From NCBI GenBank assembly GCA_009617715.1, contig VTFK01000366.1:124001-188000 (forward strand): DNA of 64,000 nt, given 5' to 3'. The notes under the pieces were generated by a model, which was given only the letters and a program-made list of their open reading frames with translations, did no database searches and was not told the origin of the DNA. Source of the stretch: Plectrocnemia conspersa. Lineage: Eukaryota; Arthropoda; Insecta; Trichoptera; Polycentropodidae. Below, in pieces: positions 36,076-47,736 of this stretch; positions within the stretch are counted from its first letter, which is position 1; each line of letters starts with the position of its first letter. A program made the translations under genes and the position numbers.

Positions 36076-37632
36076 ACAAATTTAATGATAAATTCAAAAT
36101 CAGAGATTCATTTTAGTACAAAATATATGTATATCGTATGTATGGGGACGGGGAGCCATACTTTCGTATGTACATAGTAATTAATAAATAATAATGTTTG
36201 TATTGGCTAATCGTTTTAATCGTCATTACGCTCTGGCACATTAAATATTAATTTTACCGCAATACTAATTTTGTCGTAAATTTGGCACATATAAATTAGA
36301 TTTAAATAATATTTTTCATATAAATAAAGTTGAAATCATCGACATTATACTTTTAGAAGGTCAACATTATTAAAATAATAAAAAAAAATATAACAACTTG
36401 CATTAAAATAATTAGAATTAAAGATAAATATTTTAAGAATAGCCAAATTGTCAACCTTTGAAAAATAATATTTATTTTTGTAATCTGAGATGCACGACAT
36501 TTGAATCGTTATGGTTTATATGAACATAACCTTGAACTCGTTTGCACTTGTTTATGCATCTCGTAATATTTAAAAAAAATCAGTAGCTATGTGTCGTTAC
36601 ATTTTTGTCGAATAAGTGTTTTCGTTTATAATAATATCCCTTTCGATGTTTTTAATTATAAAGTGATGGTGTAATTAAGTGTATGTGTTAGAATTAAGCA
36701 GTGTATAATTGAAATTAGTGTTTACTTGGGCCTATGCAAGGCCGTTGCATCGGCGCGGGCGCGGAGCCGGTGTCCATAACCGACGCCGACGCCCCGCTCC
36801 ACCGCGCCTGTCTCTTCTTTCAATTTTCTGTCTTTCGAATATAGTTAACCCTTTGTACTCCAAGTAAGTCCAAGCGTTACACTCTTACGTCGACAAACGA
36901 CAAAACTTGAAATGCATTTGTTGAAGCTAATTTTGCCATTTTAAATTTATTAATGGTAAAAAAAGTTGTGGTAAACACATTTTAGTAATATTAAATTTTT
37001 AACTTACGCAAATAACTCGATAATGTTGAATTTACGAGTGTAAGTTTATTGTAAAATTTTTCATCGGAACATGGTCGTACACTTGTGCTGTTAAGACCGA
37101 TACTTGACACTTTTACGGTGTTAAACTGATTTTTTCCTTCAAAGGGTATCTATATTTTGATGATATGGGATTATATGCTCTAATTGTGCATAATTGTTAA
37201 AATACTTAATATTGTGTGTCTGTTATGAAATAAAAACGATTAGAAAAAAAGAGCGAGATGCAAGCAGAGCTCGCTATATCGCTCGCTATTTCGATTGACA
37301 ACTATCGCACTATTCATAACCGCGATTGACATGTTATTATCGACATTTTTAGCGGCAACTCAAATAATAATATTAGTCTTTTCGAGCTAGTAAATTACTA
37401 AGTTATGTAAAACAGAATTATAGCCAGACCCGAAACTATAGAATAATCAATTTACTAAGAGAGATTAGCATAATAGTTTATTATTTTTATTTGTAAGCTA
37501 ATAAAAATATTGTTTCTAAAACAAGTTTTTATATGTATGTTCCCCTTTACAATTGTAAATCCTATGATTTTTTAATATAATTTTCATTTTAATTTTTAAT
37601 TTAATTTATTTTACACACTTTCTGGATTGATA
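36076..37632 (+). repeat. Inverted duplication, right arm
   Basis: This arm is the inverse of 35780-34005. Compared with the left arm it contains an additional stretch of roughly 70-85 bases around 37260-37345 (GAGCTCGCTATATCGCTCGC), and it lacks the bases that form the splice donor next to the exon-like block. It stops at the same outer word, CACTTTCTGGATTG. The pair could form a very long hairpin if transcribed through. Confidence 0.85.
36734..36844 (+). pseudogene. Right-arm copy of the MQGRC exon, donor lost
   Basis: ATG at 36734 opens a frame beginning MQGRCIGAGAEPVSITD that stops with TAG at 36842-36844. Relative to the left copy there is a 6-base in-frame insertion and several substitutions. 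The segment carrying the AAG|GTAATG donor is gone, so the frame reads on into former intron. A TATAAAG word lies about 75 bases upstream. It is either a decayed exon copy or a very short standalone frame. Confidence 0.4.
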
Positions 37633-37682
37633 GTGCAGCAAGGGCATTCAGTACATTATAGGAAATCAAATTGTATTTATCA

Positions 37683-38035
37683 GACACTTTGCGCTTAAAA
37701 TTTATTTTTTATTAGTTTTCGAAAAATTCACGAAAAAGTATAGTTGTCTAAAATAAAAAAAGTATAGCTGTCTGACGAGCCATATACCTGCCCTATAACT
37801 GTACGCATTTATTGCAAGTCGAGTCGATAATTATTTGTCAATTTAATGAAACATTACAGAACAAATCTAATGAATAATTCAAAATCAGCGTTTCATTTTA
37901 ATAAAAATATATGTATATTGTACGTATGGGGATGGGGAGCCATACTTTCGTATGTACGTAATAATTAATAAATAATAATGTTTTCATTGACTAATCATTT
38001 TAATAGTCATTACGCTCTGGCACATCAAATACTAA
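37683..38035 (+). repeat. Third, partial copy of the duplicated unit
   Basis: This stretch runs in the same direction as the right arm. Its first half matches the inverse of 35950-35781 (CACTTTGCGCTTAAAATTTA against the inverse at 35930). Its second half repeats the beginning of the right arm, including GGGGAGCCATACTTTCGTAT and ACGCTCTGGCACAT. It ends near 38035, where the similarity stops. It looks more diverged than the two arms are from each other. Confidence 0.75.
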
Positions 38036-38067
38036 AATATTCATTACTTGATTTTCTCGAAATAATT

Positions 38068-38172
38068 TTACGCTCTTATGACGCGCTCTTTTTTGACAAG
38101 CGTTTTTATGGTGCAGCGCTTATAAAGCAGCGCTCTTTTGACGCACGCTTATTTGTCCGCGCTCATTTGTGA
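38068..38172 (+). repeat. Degenerate minisatellite, about 16-base unit
   Basis: Words of the type GACGCGCTCTTTTTTGAC recur about six times in tandem between 38068 and 38172 (for example ACGCTCTTATGAC, GCAGCGCTCTTTTGAC, GCGCTCATTTGTGAC), with a period near 15-17. The 64-codon plus frame over it is a by-product of the repeat. Confidence 0.6.
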
Positions 38173-39097
38173 CGTTGCCTTAAATAGCTTAAGTGACTTT
38201 ATCTTGTACTTTGTTTCCTGCTCTTTGGAGTTAGTAAGTGTCAAGCTTTGTATATGTTCTTTCCCAGAATCTTGAATAAATAAAAAAAATACTTTAGCAA
38301 ATTTGACTACATTTTCAAAGTCCTGTCTCTTTATGCTTTATTCTTTTTGATGAAACGTAATTAAGTATCTCGGGTGGCTCTCTGTAAACGTAACCGTTGC
38401 TTCTAGGTGGCTTCAAAAATACTAATTAAAATAAACGATTTGTTGCAAAGAGCAATGTATTTTGCTTTGACGATAGTATAATAGTATATTAAGTACTTAC
38501 TGATAATAAATGCATATGAAAGTGTTTATTACGATGAATATTTTTTATGCTTTTTAAAAGTCTATGAAAATCATTGTTGACGCCTTTAAATTTTTTTTAA
38601 TAACTCTCAAAGGTTTGTTTGTTTAGCTCCTTTATTAAATTGATGCTTTTAATCTAGATATTCAGTAATTACTACTAACGTTTTATTTTCTATCTTTATT
38701 ACAAATATCTCATATTTTTTATATAAAATGACTATTAACAAAATCAATCCAGCTGTTTATTCTTGCACAAAAAAAAACAGAACGTTTTTTTATTTTTATT
38801 TTATATATCACCGCAGTCATTTTAAACACACACGACAATCACAACATCAGTTATACTTAAAGTAAGCCCGCAAAAAAAGGCCATGTTTTTTATTTAATGT
38901 TTATATTTGCTACAGTAAATGTATATTTTTTAGTAATTTAAATAAATATAATTTTATTTACTAGGCCATTAAACATGGATCAAGCAATTAATTAACGATT
39001 TTACTGATCAATATTAGTAAAACTACATACACGTACGTTTGAAACATTTTTGCCATAACATGTGTTTTGTCGCCCTATTGCCATTAAGACTAAATAT
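38173..39097. other. AT-rich DNA, nothing recognised
   Basis: No frame, hairpin or repeat partner of note. Composition is that of the background. Confidence 0.5.
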
Positions 39098-39490
39098 GAC
39101 AGTTGCGAAACGTCCGTTCGCTGTTCAAACCCAAACCAAACCTTAACGAATTATTAAAACCCAAATTGCCTTGATGATGCAAAAACTATGGTATTTTAAA
39201 ACTTTTTTTTAGGTTAAATCGTTTTGGTTAAGGTTTAAGCATGTTCGCCTCAATTGTATTATTCATATAATAATTTGAAAAAATAATAAGAAAAAAAATA
39301 TACAAAATGAATACTTTTGAAATATTTTAATCGAAACAATTTTTTTAAGATACACAAAAAAGCGTTAAATGCCATCATATAATTTCACTCTATCTGAAAT
39401 TATATTTTCACTAGTAGAAATATATATCTACCGATAAAAATGTATTTCGATATGATTTCACTAAAATGCCACTATAAATATGTTTTTACT
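39098..39490 (-). repeat. Dispersed repeat D, copy 2 (rearranged)
   Basis: TGACAGTTGCGAAACGTCC at 39098-39116 is the inverse of the core at 26.44 kb, and the adjoining AACCCAAACC also matches in inverse. About 260 bases later, ATAATTTCACT and CACTAGTAGAAATATAT (39374-39436) match 26488-26550 in direct orientation. Confidence 0.55.
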
Positions 39491-39779
39491 AGTGGTAATT
39501 CAGATATACATCATATTAAAAATATTAGTTAAACAAAAATTCGCTCTTACAGTGCAAAAAACATTTTAAAAAATATATTGTTAGTTTTCTTGATTGTATT
39601 TTATGATTTAATATTTTACATGTATCTAACCTATAAAATATTAAAAGCACAATTTATTTATATTTAAATTGTATATAAATTACAATAATTTATAATTTAC
39701 CTTGTAATTTATATAAATCTGTATTTACTATTGCCTTTCTTATAATAGTACTTTATCGCGTATTCCTCAAGTGGTCTTG

Positions 39780-40400
39780 AAGAGCAGGTCTTGAGATTAG
39801 GGTAATTTCTTGGCTAGATATGGTCGACGATTTTACTTCAAAGGGTCGTCTCAGCCGTTTCGATGTAATTGCGCTCCAGCTTTACTCTTGTCTAACTTGA
39901 GAGTTAGAAGCGAAGTGGTAGTTCTGTATCAAGTCTTGGCTAAAATTCCGAAAGGTAACCCTAAGGGGTGTGACTTCGCAGCCAGTAAGACGCAGGTAGA
40001 AACTAGTGAGAATTTTATTAGAATATATTTCATATTGCGACAGACTATAAATGGCGAGATGTTTTCTCCGAACAGTGGTGGAGGATCTGGCGCAGGGATT
40101 TTGTCGGTAAAAGATCCTCAGAGGCTTTTTAGGTAACGTGACAGCGACGGTATAGCGGTAGTTAATCCCTCTCTGCTACAATGCTCGTATGGTGGAGTTC
40201 CTCTCAGGATGTGAGCATCTCCTCATTGGAGTCCAGAGCTGCAAAGCTTACTGAGCAATCACAATCATGCAATATCTGAGGTTAAAGAATTGTGAAACAG
40301 AATGTTATGCCTTACGGTGCTATTTGGCTTCCGGTGATATATTGTTTCCCGTGACCATTTCGGAACAAAGAAATATTAATTCAATGCTTTCGTGTTATTT
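39780..40400. other. Balanced island, possibly a decayed element
   Basis: The block is GC-richer than its flanks and is crossed by a 108-codon plus frame (39810-40136) with no recognised domain. The words GTGTGACTTCGCAGCC (about 39967) and TTTCATATTGC then ATGGCGAGA correspond loosely to GTGACTTCACAGCC (about 25948) and TTTCATATTGC then ATGGGCGAGA (about 25975-25996). Both loci may therefore hold copies of one dispersed element. Confidence 0.35.
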
Positions 40401-40404
40401 ATGT

Positions 40405-40525
40405 GAAACCTTTTAGTTCTAGTCGTAACGAGGGCTTTGTCTAATTTATCATTTGATTATTTTTGTAACAGTAATTTTGCGAGTTTTAAGAATAGAATCT
40501 TATACAAATATGGCTCTGTGTCTTC
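40405..40525 (+). repeat. Dispersed repeat C, copy 2
   Basis: GTCGTAACGAGGGCTTT at 40422 and GAGTTTTAAGAATAGAATC at about 40481 parallel the copy at 20930-21055. Confidence 0.55.
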
Positions 40526-43080
40526 CTCACACTTCCCTTCACTCAAATTCTAGACAACTACCAATTTTAAGCTCGCATTTTTTTAAACTGAAAAGTAACC
40601 AAAAACATCAGGTTTTATTATTTTATTAAGCAAATTTTTACATAATTCAAAAGAAAAATAGGTAAAAATGAAACGCAGAAGTAATGAAAAATGCAACAAA
40701 AATTTGTAAAAAATCTAATACCTATTTTTTTGTTACACGGAAGTGTTTTGTTTGTTACCGACAAAGCAAAACACGCGAGCGTCACTCGGGCTAGTGCGAA
40801 TTGGCACATGCGCCGTGCGCGAGTTTATCTTGTTCAAAAGTTAAGTCATTTTTGAGTACGTTACGAATATCGTATTATAATTATACTAAAATGCGCTCCG
40901 CATTTTCGACGCCTTATTGCAAATTTTGGCAATGTAAGTCTTCCAGACACGATAAAAATTGAAAAACACAAAGGTTCATATAAGATTCAAACCCAAGTCT
41001 TATGGGTATTTTTCACTGTAATATTAGTATTTAATAAATCAAATATATGTCACTGAACAGACTGATTCCAGTCTCTCTACTTACGTAATACCTCGTTGAA
41101 ACCCATAGGCTTAAGCAAAAACAATAAAATAAAAATAGTCAGATATCAGCTGGATCATACAGATATTATAAATCCTTTTTTAGTGACAGAACTTGAGTAA
41201 ATTGATCATGAAAAATGTATTCAACTCTTAAGTCAATTATTTGCAAGAGAAATTGGATATTAGAGTGCTCCAATACCTGTACTTTTAATGTAATTAAATT
41301 TTTCAGTAGCATAATAGAGCTATGAACATAATGGGTTGATTTTAATTTTTAATCTACTTTAATTCTTACAATTAAGGAGCGCAATTTATTATAAATAAAT
41401 GGTATCTAATTTGTATCTAATATTTCTACTTGTTATAAGTCGTTTAAAACAATCATCGATTTTGTTTTTGCTTTGAAAGCCAAATCTTTATTTTTTAATT
41501 ATCTACCTAATTTATCTGCAAACAAGTTGCTTTGACCTAGAAATTGGTAGCTTAACGTTCTATATATTTTTTAATGGTTTTAGTGTGAAAAACAAACAGA
41601 AGGGCAAACGTTGATAATTGTAGTATACATTAGTTTAAACACTTGTTTAAAAATTGTGGTTTGTTAAAGGTTATATGGGGAGTTTTTATTGATCTTGCAA
41701 TTCATATTACCAGATTTCATTTATCTTCGTTAAATGCGAATATTATTGTAACTCTAATAAAAAAGTTTTAATATGCAAAAAAATATTAAAATGCGTTACA
41801 ATAATATTCGTTCTGATTTTAAAGTTAAATCGTTAAAATGTATTACATAAGTTAATCCGACTACATGCATTTTTATAACATCTTTATTTAATCAAATATT
41901 CAGTTTTTAATTAAATTAATTTATTTTAAATATGTTTAGACAATATTAAAAGCATACATCGATAATATTAAATACATATGTTAATTAGACTTATTAATAA
42001 TATAGAAACGCCACTGTTCTTCTAGCACACTTTATCGTTTATAGGCGGCCCTGTCCAATTTTGATTGCCATTGCCAATATTAATTGAAGAATCTGAGAAA
42101 TAAAACATATTTATTTATAACCGAATGGATTCAGAGTATTTTTTATGACATATGTGTGTGTGTGTTATGTGTAAGAGATGGAGGTAATAAAAAAATCTGA
42201 AATCTTGCTATCCTATTTATAATTCTATACAAACCCTTACGTTCAAATACATACAGATAAGCTTTTCTAAATTAATATACATATGAGTGTGTGTGTGTGT
42301 ATATTACTATAGCACGCAAAGGATTGTGCAATAATATATCGTTATGGGTCATTATTTAAAATTATTAGACACGAAGCAAAAAATACTCATTTGAGCATAT
42401 AAACGCCAGCCGTCTTTGCTTTCCGTGACCCTCTTCAGGTTTATTGCTTCTAGCAACGCAGTGAAGCGTCGATAAGGATAAGAGAGATGTATGGCGTAGG
42501 TGGAGAGATATAAGGAGGCGTTATTAACATAACTCCTCCTTAACGGCGGGATACAGATAAAAATACATCTTGCGTATATAAAGCGGATAAACCGAAGCGA
42601 AGGAAAGTGAGTGCTAAATAGGCTCAAAAAAATATACAGCAATAGTGGAACGAATAAACTTGAACCACGCCTTTTATTAATTTGATTAGTAGTGAATATC
42701 GCAAATAAAGTGCAACGTTAAATTGATTCGACTATGAAATACATATATAAGTTTAATCGATATACGTTTAATGTGTACAGGTAATTCTATGTTTATTTAC
42801 TGCTGATAAATACTATTTCTACTGCAATTTCTTCGATTAGGCGCAATCTAAATCTATTCAATAGTGGAAGCTGTTAAATAGATTATGAATACGCCTATGT
42901 GTCTTTTAATATGTGTGCTATATGTTTTCTCTGTGTACTCTATGCCGATTTGTATGTCTATCGCCTTAAGTGTCTATCTATGCTATAGTGACCTATCCAG
43001 CCATGAAACGACTCAAATTAAAGAATGAAATTGAAACAAAACAGAGCTTGTCACGATATACAAACGTGATACTGAAAATC
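40526..43080. other. Mostly AT-rich DNA with TG microsatellites
   Basis: Short (TG)n tracts lie at about 42153-42166 and 42286-42300. A balanced patch at 42380-42640 is crossed by a 96-codon minus frame without domain or splice support. Another balanced patch lies at 40740-40930. No gene is supported. Confidence 0.4.
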
Positions 43081-43082
43081 AG

Positions 43083-43105
43083 ATCTTATGCTAATATAGC
43101 ATAAG
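43083..43105. repeat. 9-bp perfect hairpin
   Basis: CTTATGCTA, then a 3-base loop ATA, then the exact inverse TAGCATAAG, with GATC words on either side continuing the pairing after a one-base bulge. Confidence 0.6.
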
Positions 43106-43293
43106 GATCAGAATCGAATCAATGTAATATAATTATTTGTACAACGTCAATACCCAAGGGATATTTTTAATAATACTTGAGAAAGCTTTCTATTTATATC
43201 CCTCTTTTTTATAATTTAATGTCGTTTTATGGCTGGTCTACGGTTACGCCACTATGTGTCTCAGTGTATCAGTGTTTGATTATTCTCTTTCAG

Positions 43294-43407
43294 GCCCGCA
43301 GCGCGAGCACAAGTAGCTTTAGGAGCGTCAGCCAGGTAAATCCTGATGGTACAGCAGGGCCTAGCCCCTATCCTGGACCTACGCCCTACTTGCATGATCA
43401 CTCCTAG
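43294..43407 (+). CDS. Candidate internal or alternative last exon
   Basis: A good acceptor (TATTCTCTTTCAG ending 43293) is followed in phase 0 by ARSASTSSFRSVSQ, then a strong donor CAG|GTAAAT at 43336. The same phase matches the start exon at 27866. If the donor is not used, the frame continues VNPDGTAGPSPYPGPTPYLH to a TAG stop at 43405-43407. That continuation is GC-rich and coding-like, and an AATAAA follows at 43497-43502. So the block may be both an internal exon (43294-43335) and, by read-through, an alternative last exon. The serine/arginine-rich peptide looks like a phosphorylation-prone linker. The gene is not recognised. Confidence 0.55.
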   Translation, partial: ARSASTSSFRSVSQVNPDGTAGPSPYPGPTPYLHDHS

Positions 43408-43559
43408 CCTACTATAAACATAGTTATTTAATAGTCTGCCTAGGCATGCACGTACTATCAAATAATTGACTCCATAAATCCACACCTACATCTACAAATA
43501 AAAAACACAAAAAAATCATTCATGACCATTAAGTGTAGCATCATACTAGCAATATATTT

Positions 43560-45800
43560 ATTAAAAATACCCTATTTGTTAAAAGCATTTTTAAATTTAT
43601 CAAATCAAATCATAATATATTTCAGCTTCAATGCGCCATAAGCTTTAAAATACATGTTTAATTCAGCAATTTAATAAAGCAATAAAAACTAAATTTATCA
43701 TAAAAATAAATATTTTAAAACAATTTCAAAGAACCTGAAAAAGTATTTTAAAAAATCTTTGATATTAATAATAAAATCAAAACATCAAATTTTCGTCTAG
43801 GCTACATTTAAATGCGTCAAATGTTTATAAATACATTTTTAATTTAACAATCAAAAATTAAATTCATTCAAAAAAAATATTTTCAAAAGTTTTAATGAAG
43901 AATTTTGAAGTCGTATATTTAGGCTACTTTTAAAAGCGCCATGTTCATAAATATATTATTATTTTTAACCATTTATTAATGTATTCATTCTATTTTATTT
44001 TGCGAAAAACATTTTTAAATTATCCAAAACTATTTCAACAATTAAAAATAAATTGATTCTGGAAAAAAAAATTTTCAACATTTTTCAAATTACATAAAAA
44101 ATTAAAAAAAAATTATTAGAATTTAAATTTAGATGCAACTTTTTTTCAAAATATTTTTATACCAATTTTAGTTAAAAAAGTTGTAAGACAAAAAAAGCTT
44201 AATTTTTACTAAAAAAATATATTGAAAAAAAAATTAAAGGATTTGAAACAAAAATGTTAATTCTTGTTTTTAAGCTATTTTTAAATGCGCTATTTTTTAA
44301 ATACCCTTTTAAAATAAACATTTACCTAAAAATAATTTTAAAGTACATCATTTTTTTTTTAACTTTTTCAGCAGAAGCTATATATAAATAAGCTACTTAT
44401 AAATGCTTAGTATATTTAAAGTAATTTAAAGTATATTTGAAAAAAAAATATTTTCAAGAATTAGACTAAATATTTTTAATCCATTTTTGATTTACCAATT
44501 AAAACTTTTGTTCTAAAAAAATATTTTAATATTACATAAAAAATATACTTATTCTCTTATTGAATTAAAAAAATATTAGTCGTATGTTTGGGCTACTTTT
44601 AAATGCGCCTTGTAGATACAATTTAAATTTATTATTATAGATACAATTTAAATTAAAGCATTAAGCTAATCATAATAAAATACATCTTAAAAAAAATATT
44701 TTTCAAAGCGACTTGAGAATACAAAAAATATTTCTAAAATCTTTAGGTAAAAAAAATAATAAGATATTTCTAGATTTCATATTTTGGGACTACTTTTAAA
44801 TGCTCTATGTGTTTTAAAATACATTTTAAATTTAACCCTTTTTACCAAGCAATAAGAAATAAATTTATCAAGGAACAATTTTTTCAAAACAATTTAAAAT
44901 ACATAAAAGAAATAAAAAATCTATTTTAATATTACTATTTCCAGAATTCGTATATCTGGGCTACTTTTAAATGCGCTATATCTTTTCAAATTTGTAATTA
45001 AAGCATGTCATTGAAAACTAAATTCATCCTGAATTTTTTTTATTTAAAATTACATAGTTTCCAATTTTTAATTTTTTCAACTATTTTCGAGACTCATATA
45101 ACTGAGCTACTTTTAAATTTTAGGCTCAAATTTAAGAGTCAAATGTCTGGGCAACTCATAAAAGTGCGATGTTTTTAATTAATTAAGCACATTATTAATA
45201 AAAAAAAAAATCATTACTAAAAATAAAATTTTTGAAACTTCAAATTCCATAAAAAATAATAATATTGCTATGATATATGTATTATACATATATAAAAAAA
45301 ACATCTTTAGGCTACTCTTAAACGCGCCATAAAAAAATATTTTAAAATTTAAGTCAATTTATTTTAAAAAAAAAAAATTTAAATGATTTTCAAGTAAATA
45401 AAAAAAATATTTCAAGAACTTAATATTTTTTTAAATTCAAAACATTTTTTGCTTAAATAAACTAATGAAATTGTAAAAAAGATATAAACGAAGAAAGTTA
45501 ATTAAAACATTTATGATTTTATGACCTAAAATATTAATTGGTTAATTAAAAATTATTACACATACACTACAAATAAGTTTTTAAGTTTCGTTGTCATGCA
45601 AAATATCAAAAAATCCAAAAATGACCCAGACAAATAAATAATAAATTACCCAAACAATTTTTTTATTTTATTTAGGTAATCGATTTAATTTGTATTGATT
45701 ATTTTAAAAATGTATTTATATTATCTTGATTGGATTTTTTAAAATAAAGTAAAAGGCAGAAACATAAATTTCTGAGCTACTCTTAAATGCGCCACCTACA
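43560..45800 (+). repeat. Decayed tandem array C
   Basis: The word GGGCTACTTTTAAATGCGCC, with variants, recurs about ten times: near 43800, 43921, 44273, 44391, 44590, 44788, 44957, 45105, 45307 and 45775. A partial copy with AATGCGCCATAAGC lies near 43630. Between these words are AT-rich segments with ATAAATACATTTTTAATTTA-like sequence. Spacings run from about 120 to 470 bases with a mode near 150-200, as expected of an old array with deletions and insertions. The array lies between the exon-like blocks at 43294 and 45919. Confidence 0.6.
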
Positions 45801-45918
45801 AAACTGACATTATTCTGAAACATCCAAATCCATCCATCAATCACGTCTTATCCAAATTACTACATCCTCAGCTACCTTATAATATTATGTATCCTAGTAT
45901 AACTTTTTTTACAATTAG

Positions 45919-45995
45919 ATTAGATGGCATGAGATGGCTGACGTGGACAGCAGCATGATCACCAAGCACATTCTTCAGCATCATACATCATCTGT
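45919..45995 (+). CDS. Weak candidate exon, plus strand
   Basis: A strong acceptor (ACTTTTTTTACAATTAG ending 45918) is followed in phase 0 by IRWHEMADVDSSMITKHILQ and then HHTSS. The first 75 bases are GC-rich against AT-rich flanks, then the frame runs into low-complexity sequence. Phase 0 fits the donor at 43335. No good donor ends the block (only weak GT sites near 45994 and 46002), and no clear stop with a poly(A) signal is placed for a terminal exon. It lies just beyond the 3' end of the opposite-strand troponin C. Its membership of the plus-strand gene is inference. Confidence 0.35.
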
Positions 45996-46042
45996 CATAA
46001 TGTATTTAATCTATTTCTATACTTGTGTATATTGTCAATGTT

Positions 46043-46048
46043 TTTATT
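46043..46048 (-). terminator. Poly(A) signal for troponin C
   Basis: AATAAA on the minus strand, about 127 bases downstream of the troponin C stop codon. It is a plausible cleavage signal giving a 3' untranslated region of about 140-160 bases. Confidence 0.45.
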
Positions 46049-46174
46049 TTTCAGGTAGCATAAAAATAACAGTATCGAATAAAAACTTAATAATATTTTG
46101 GTATAATAAAAAAAATCAACAAATATAAAATCAGAATATAATATCAAATAATATATAAAGACTTCAATCAAAAT

Positions 46175-47651
46175 TCAATCACCAGTCATCATTTCCATGA
46201 ATTCTGGAACAGAAAAACGTAAAATTCTTTAAAAATGCATATTATGATAAAATATTCTTGCATAATTAGAATTTTACCATCAAAATCGACTGTCCCTGAT
46301 GAGTCCGTGTCAATCTCTGCAATTATTTCGTTCAGCTGATCGGTCGTTAGTTGGTCGTCTAAGGCTGCTAGAATTTCTCTCAAGCTACTGGTAGGTATAT
46401 AACCGTTACCTGAAAGTCAAAAATACATTGCTGGTATACATAAATATGTTTGCATAAATGCAGATATAAACTCGTACCTTCTTTGTCGTAAAGTCGGAAA
46501 GCTTCCTTCAACTCTTTCTGAAGGGCCTCGTCGTCTTCATCCAAGAAGTGGGTTGCCACTCGACAGAACGAATCAAAATTAAGCTTTCCAGTTCCTGTGT
46601 ATATTTTTAAGCATATTTATTGTACGTATAATGATACTGAAGCATAATTATATATGTTTAAAGAATCACCTTCATCATCTTCGCTCTCCAAGAGAGCGTC
46701 CAATTCTTTATCGTCATAACTGTGAATCATGGTGCTGAGAAAGGTTTTGACCTTTTCTTTCTCGATTTTGCCTTGCTTGCTTGAGTCGAACATTGAGAAT
46801 GCTCTTCTCAACACTATTTAAAAAACATATAGGTATTATATTAGTAAAATAAAATTATGTTATATCTTGATACATAATACAAGTACAGTCTTCAACATTT
46901 GTCGATAGCGTTTATATTTATTTTAAATTACTGGTTAGGTTAGATTTCAGTTATTTATAATTTATGTCAAATTCTACAGTAGTATATTACATAATTAAAA
47001 AAAAATATTGTTGTATTCTATGAAAGTATATAGTATGTTAGTAAATATTATTTTACAAAGATCTTTGTATTCAATTAATAATTCACTATACTATTAATTT
47101 ATTAATTTAATCCGACTCAAATTAATTCAGTAAAGAATAAATTTAATAAATATCACTAACCATAAAGTACAAATGCATTAAAGTAACTAAAAAATATGAG
47201 CCTTTTCTTATGATTTTTTAATGGCAATAGCAACACTACAATCAGCAGCTTAATATGTTAATAATATACTATAAATTGTAGCCTGTTGAACAACTGCGCT
47301 TTGCATTAAACACTGCGTTTTGCATAGTGTAACTTAAACTCATTATTTATCTAAATTATTTTGACCGCGCACATATTAGCCGTTACCTACCGTTCTTAGT
47401 CTTAACAATCATACTTATAGCTTGGTTTTAACATCCAACTTAACACGTGATATTTGAAAACGACATATATATTTTCAATTATTATGTAATACATCAATGA
47501 TAAGATAGTATTTATAAAATAATTGGCAATTAAAAGCTTAGCTGAATTAAATGTTGATCATTGTAAATTAAAATAAAACAATGTTGTCATCTTGTTTAGT
47601 ACATTTAAGACTAATAATATTATATACAATAAATTTTTATATAATTAAAAA

Positions 47652-47736
<85 letters not shown>

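Noticed and set aside
37978..38172. 64-codon frame at the third copy
   Set aside because: Made by the repeat copy and the adjoining 16-base minisatellite, not a gene.
39810..40136. 108-codon plus-strand open frame
   Set aside because: No family resemblance. Parts of the block resemble sequence near 25.95 kb, so it is more likely a decayed repeat.
46189..46383. Stand-alone 64-codon EF-hand ORF
   Set aside because: It is troponin C exon 5 read on into the intron. The true end of the protein is in the next exon at 46175-46203.
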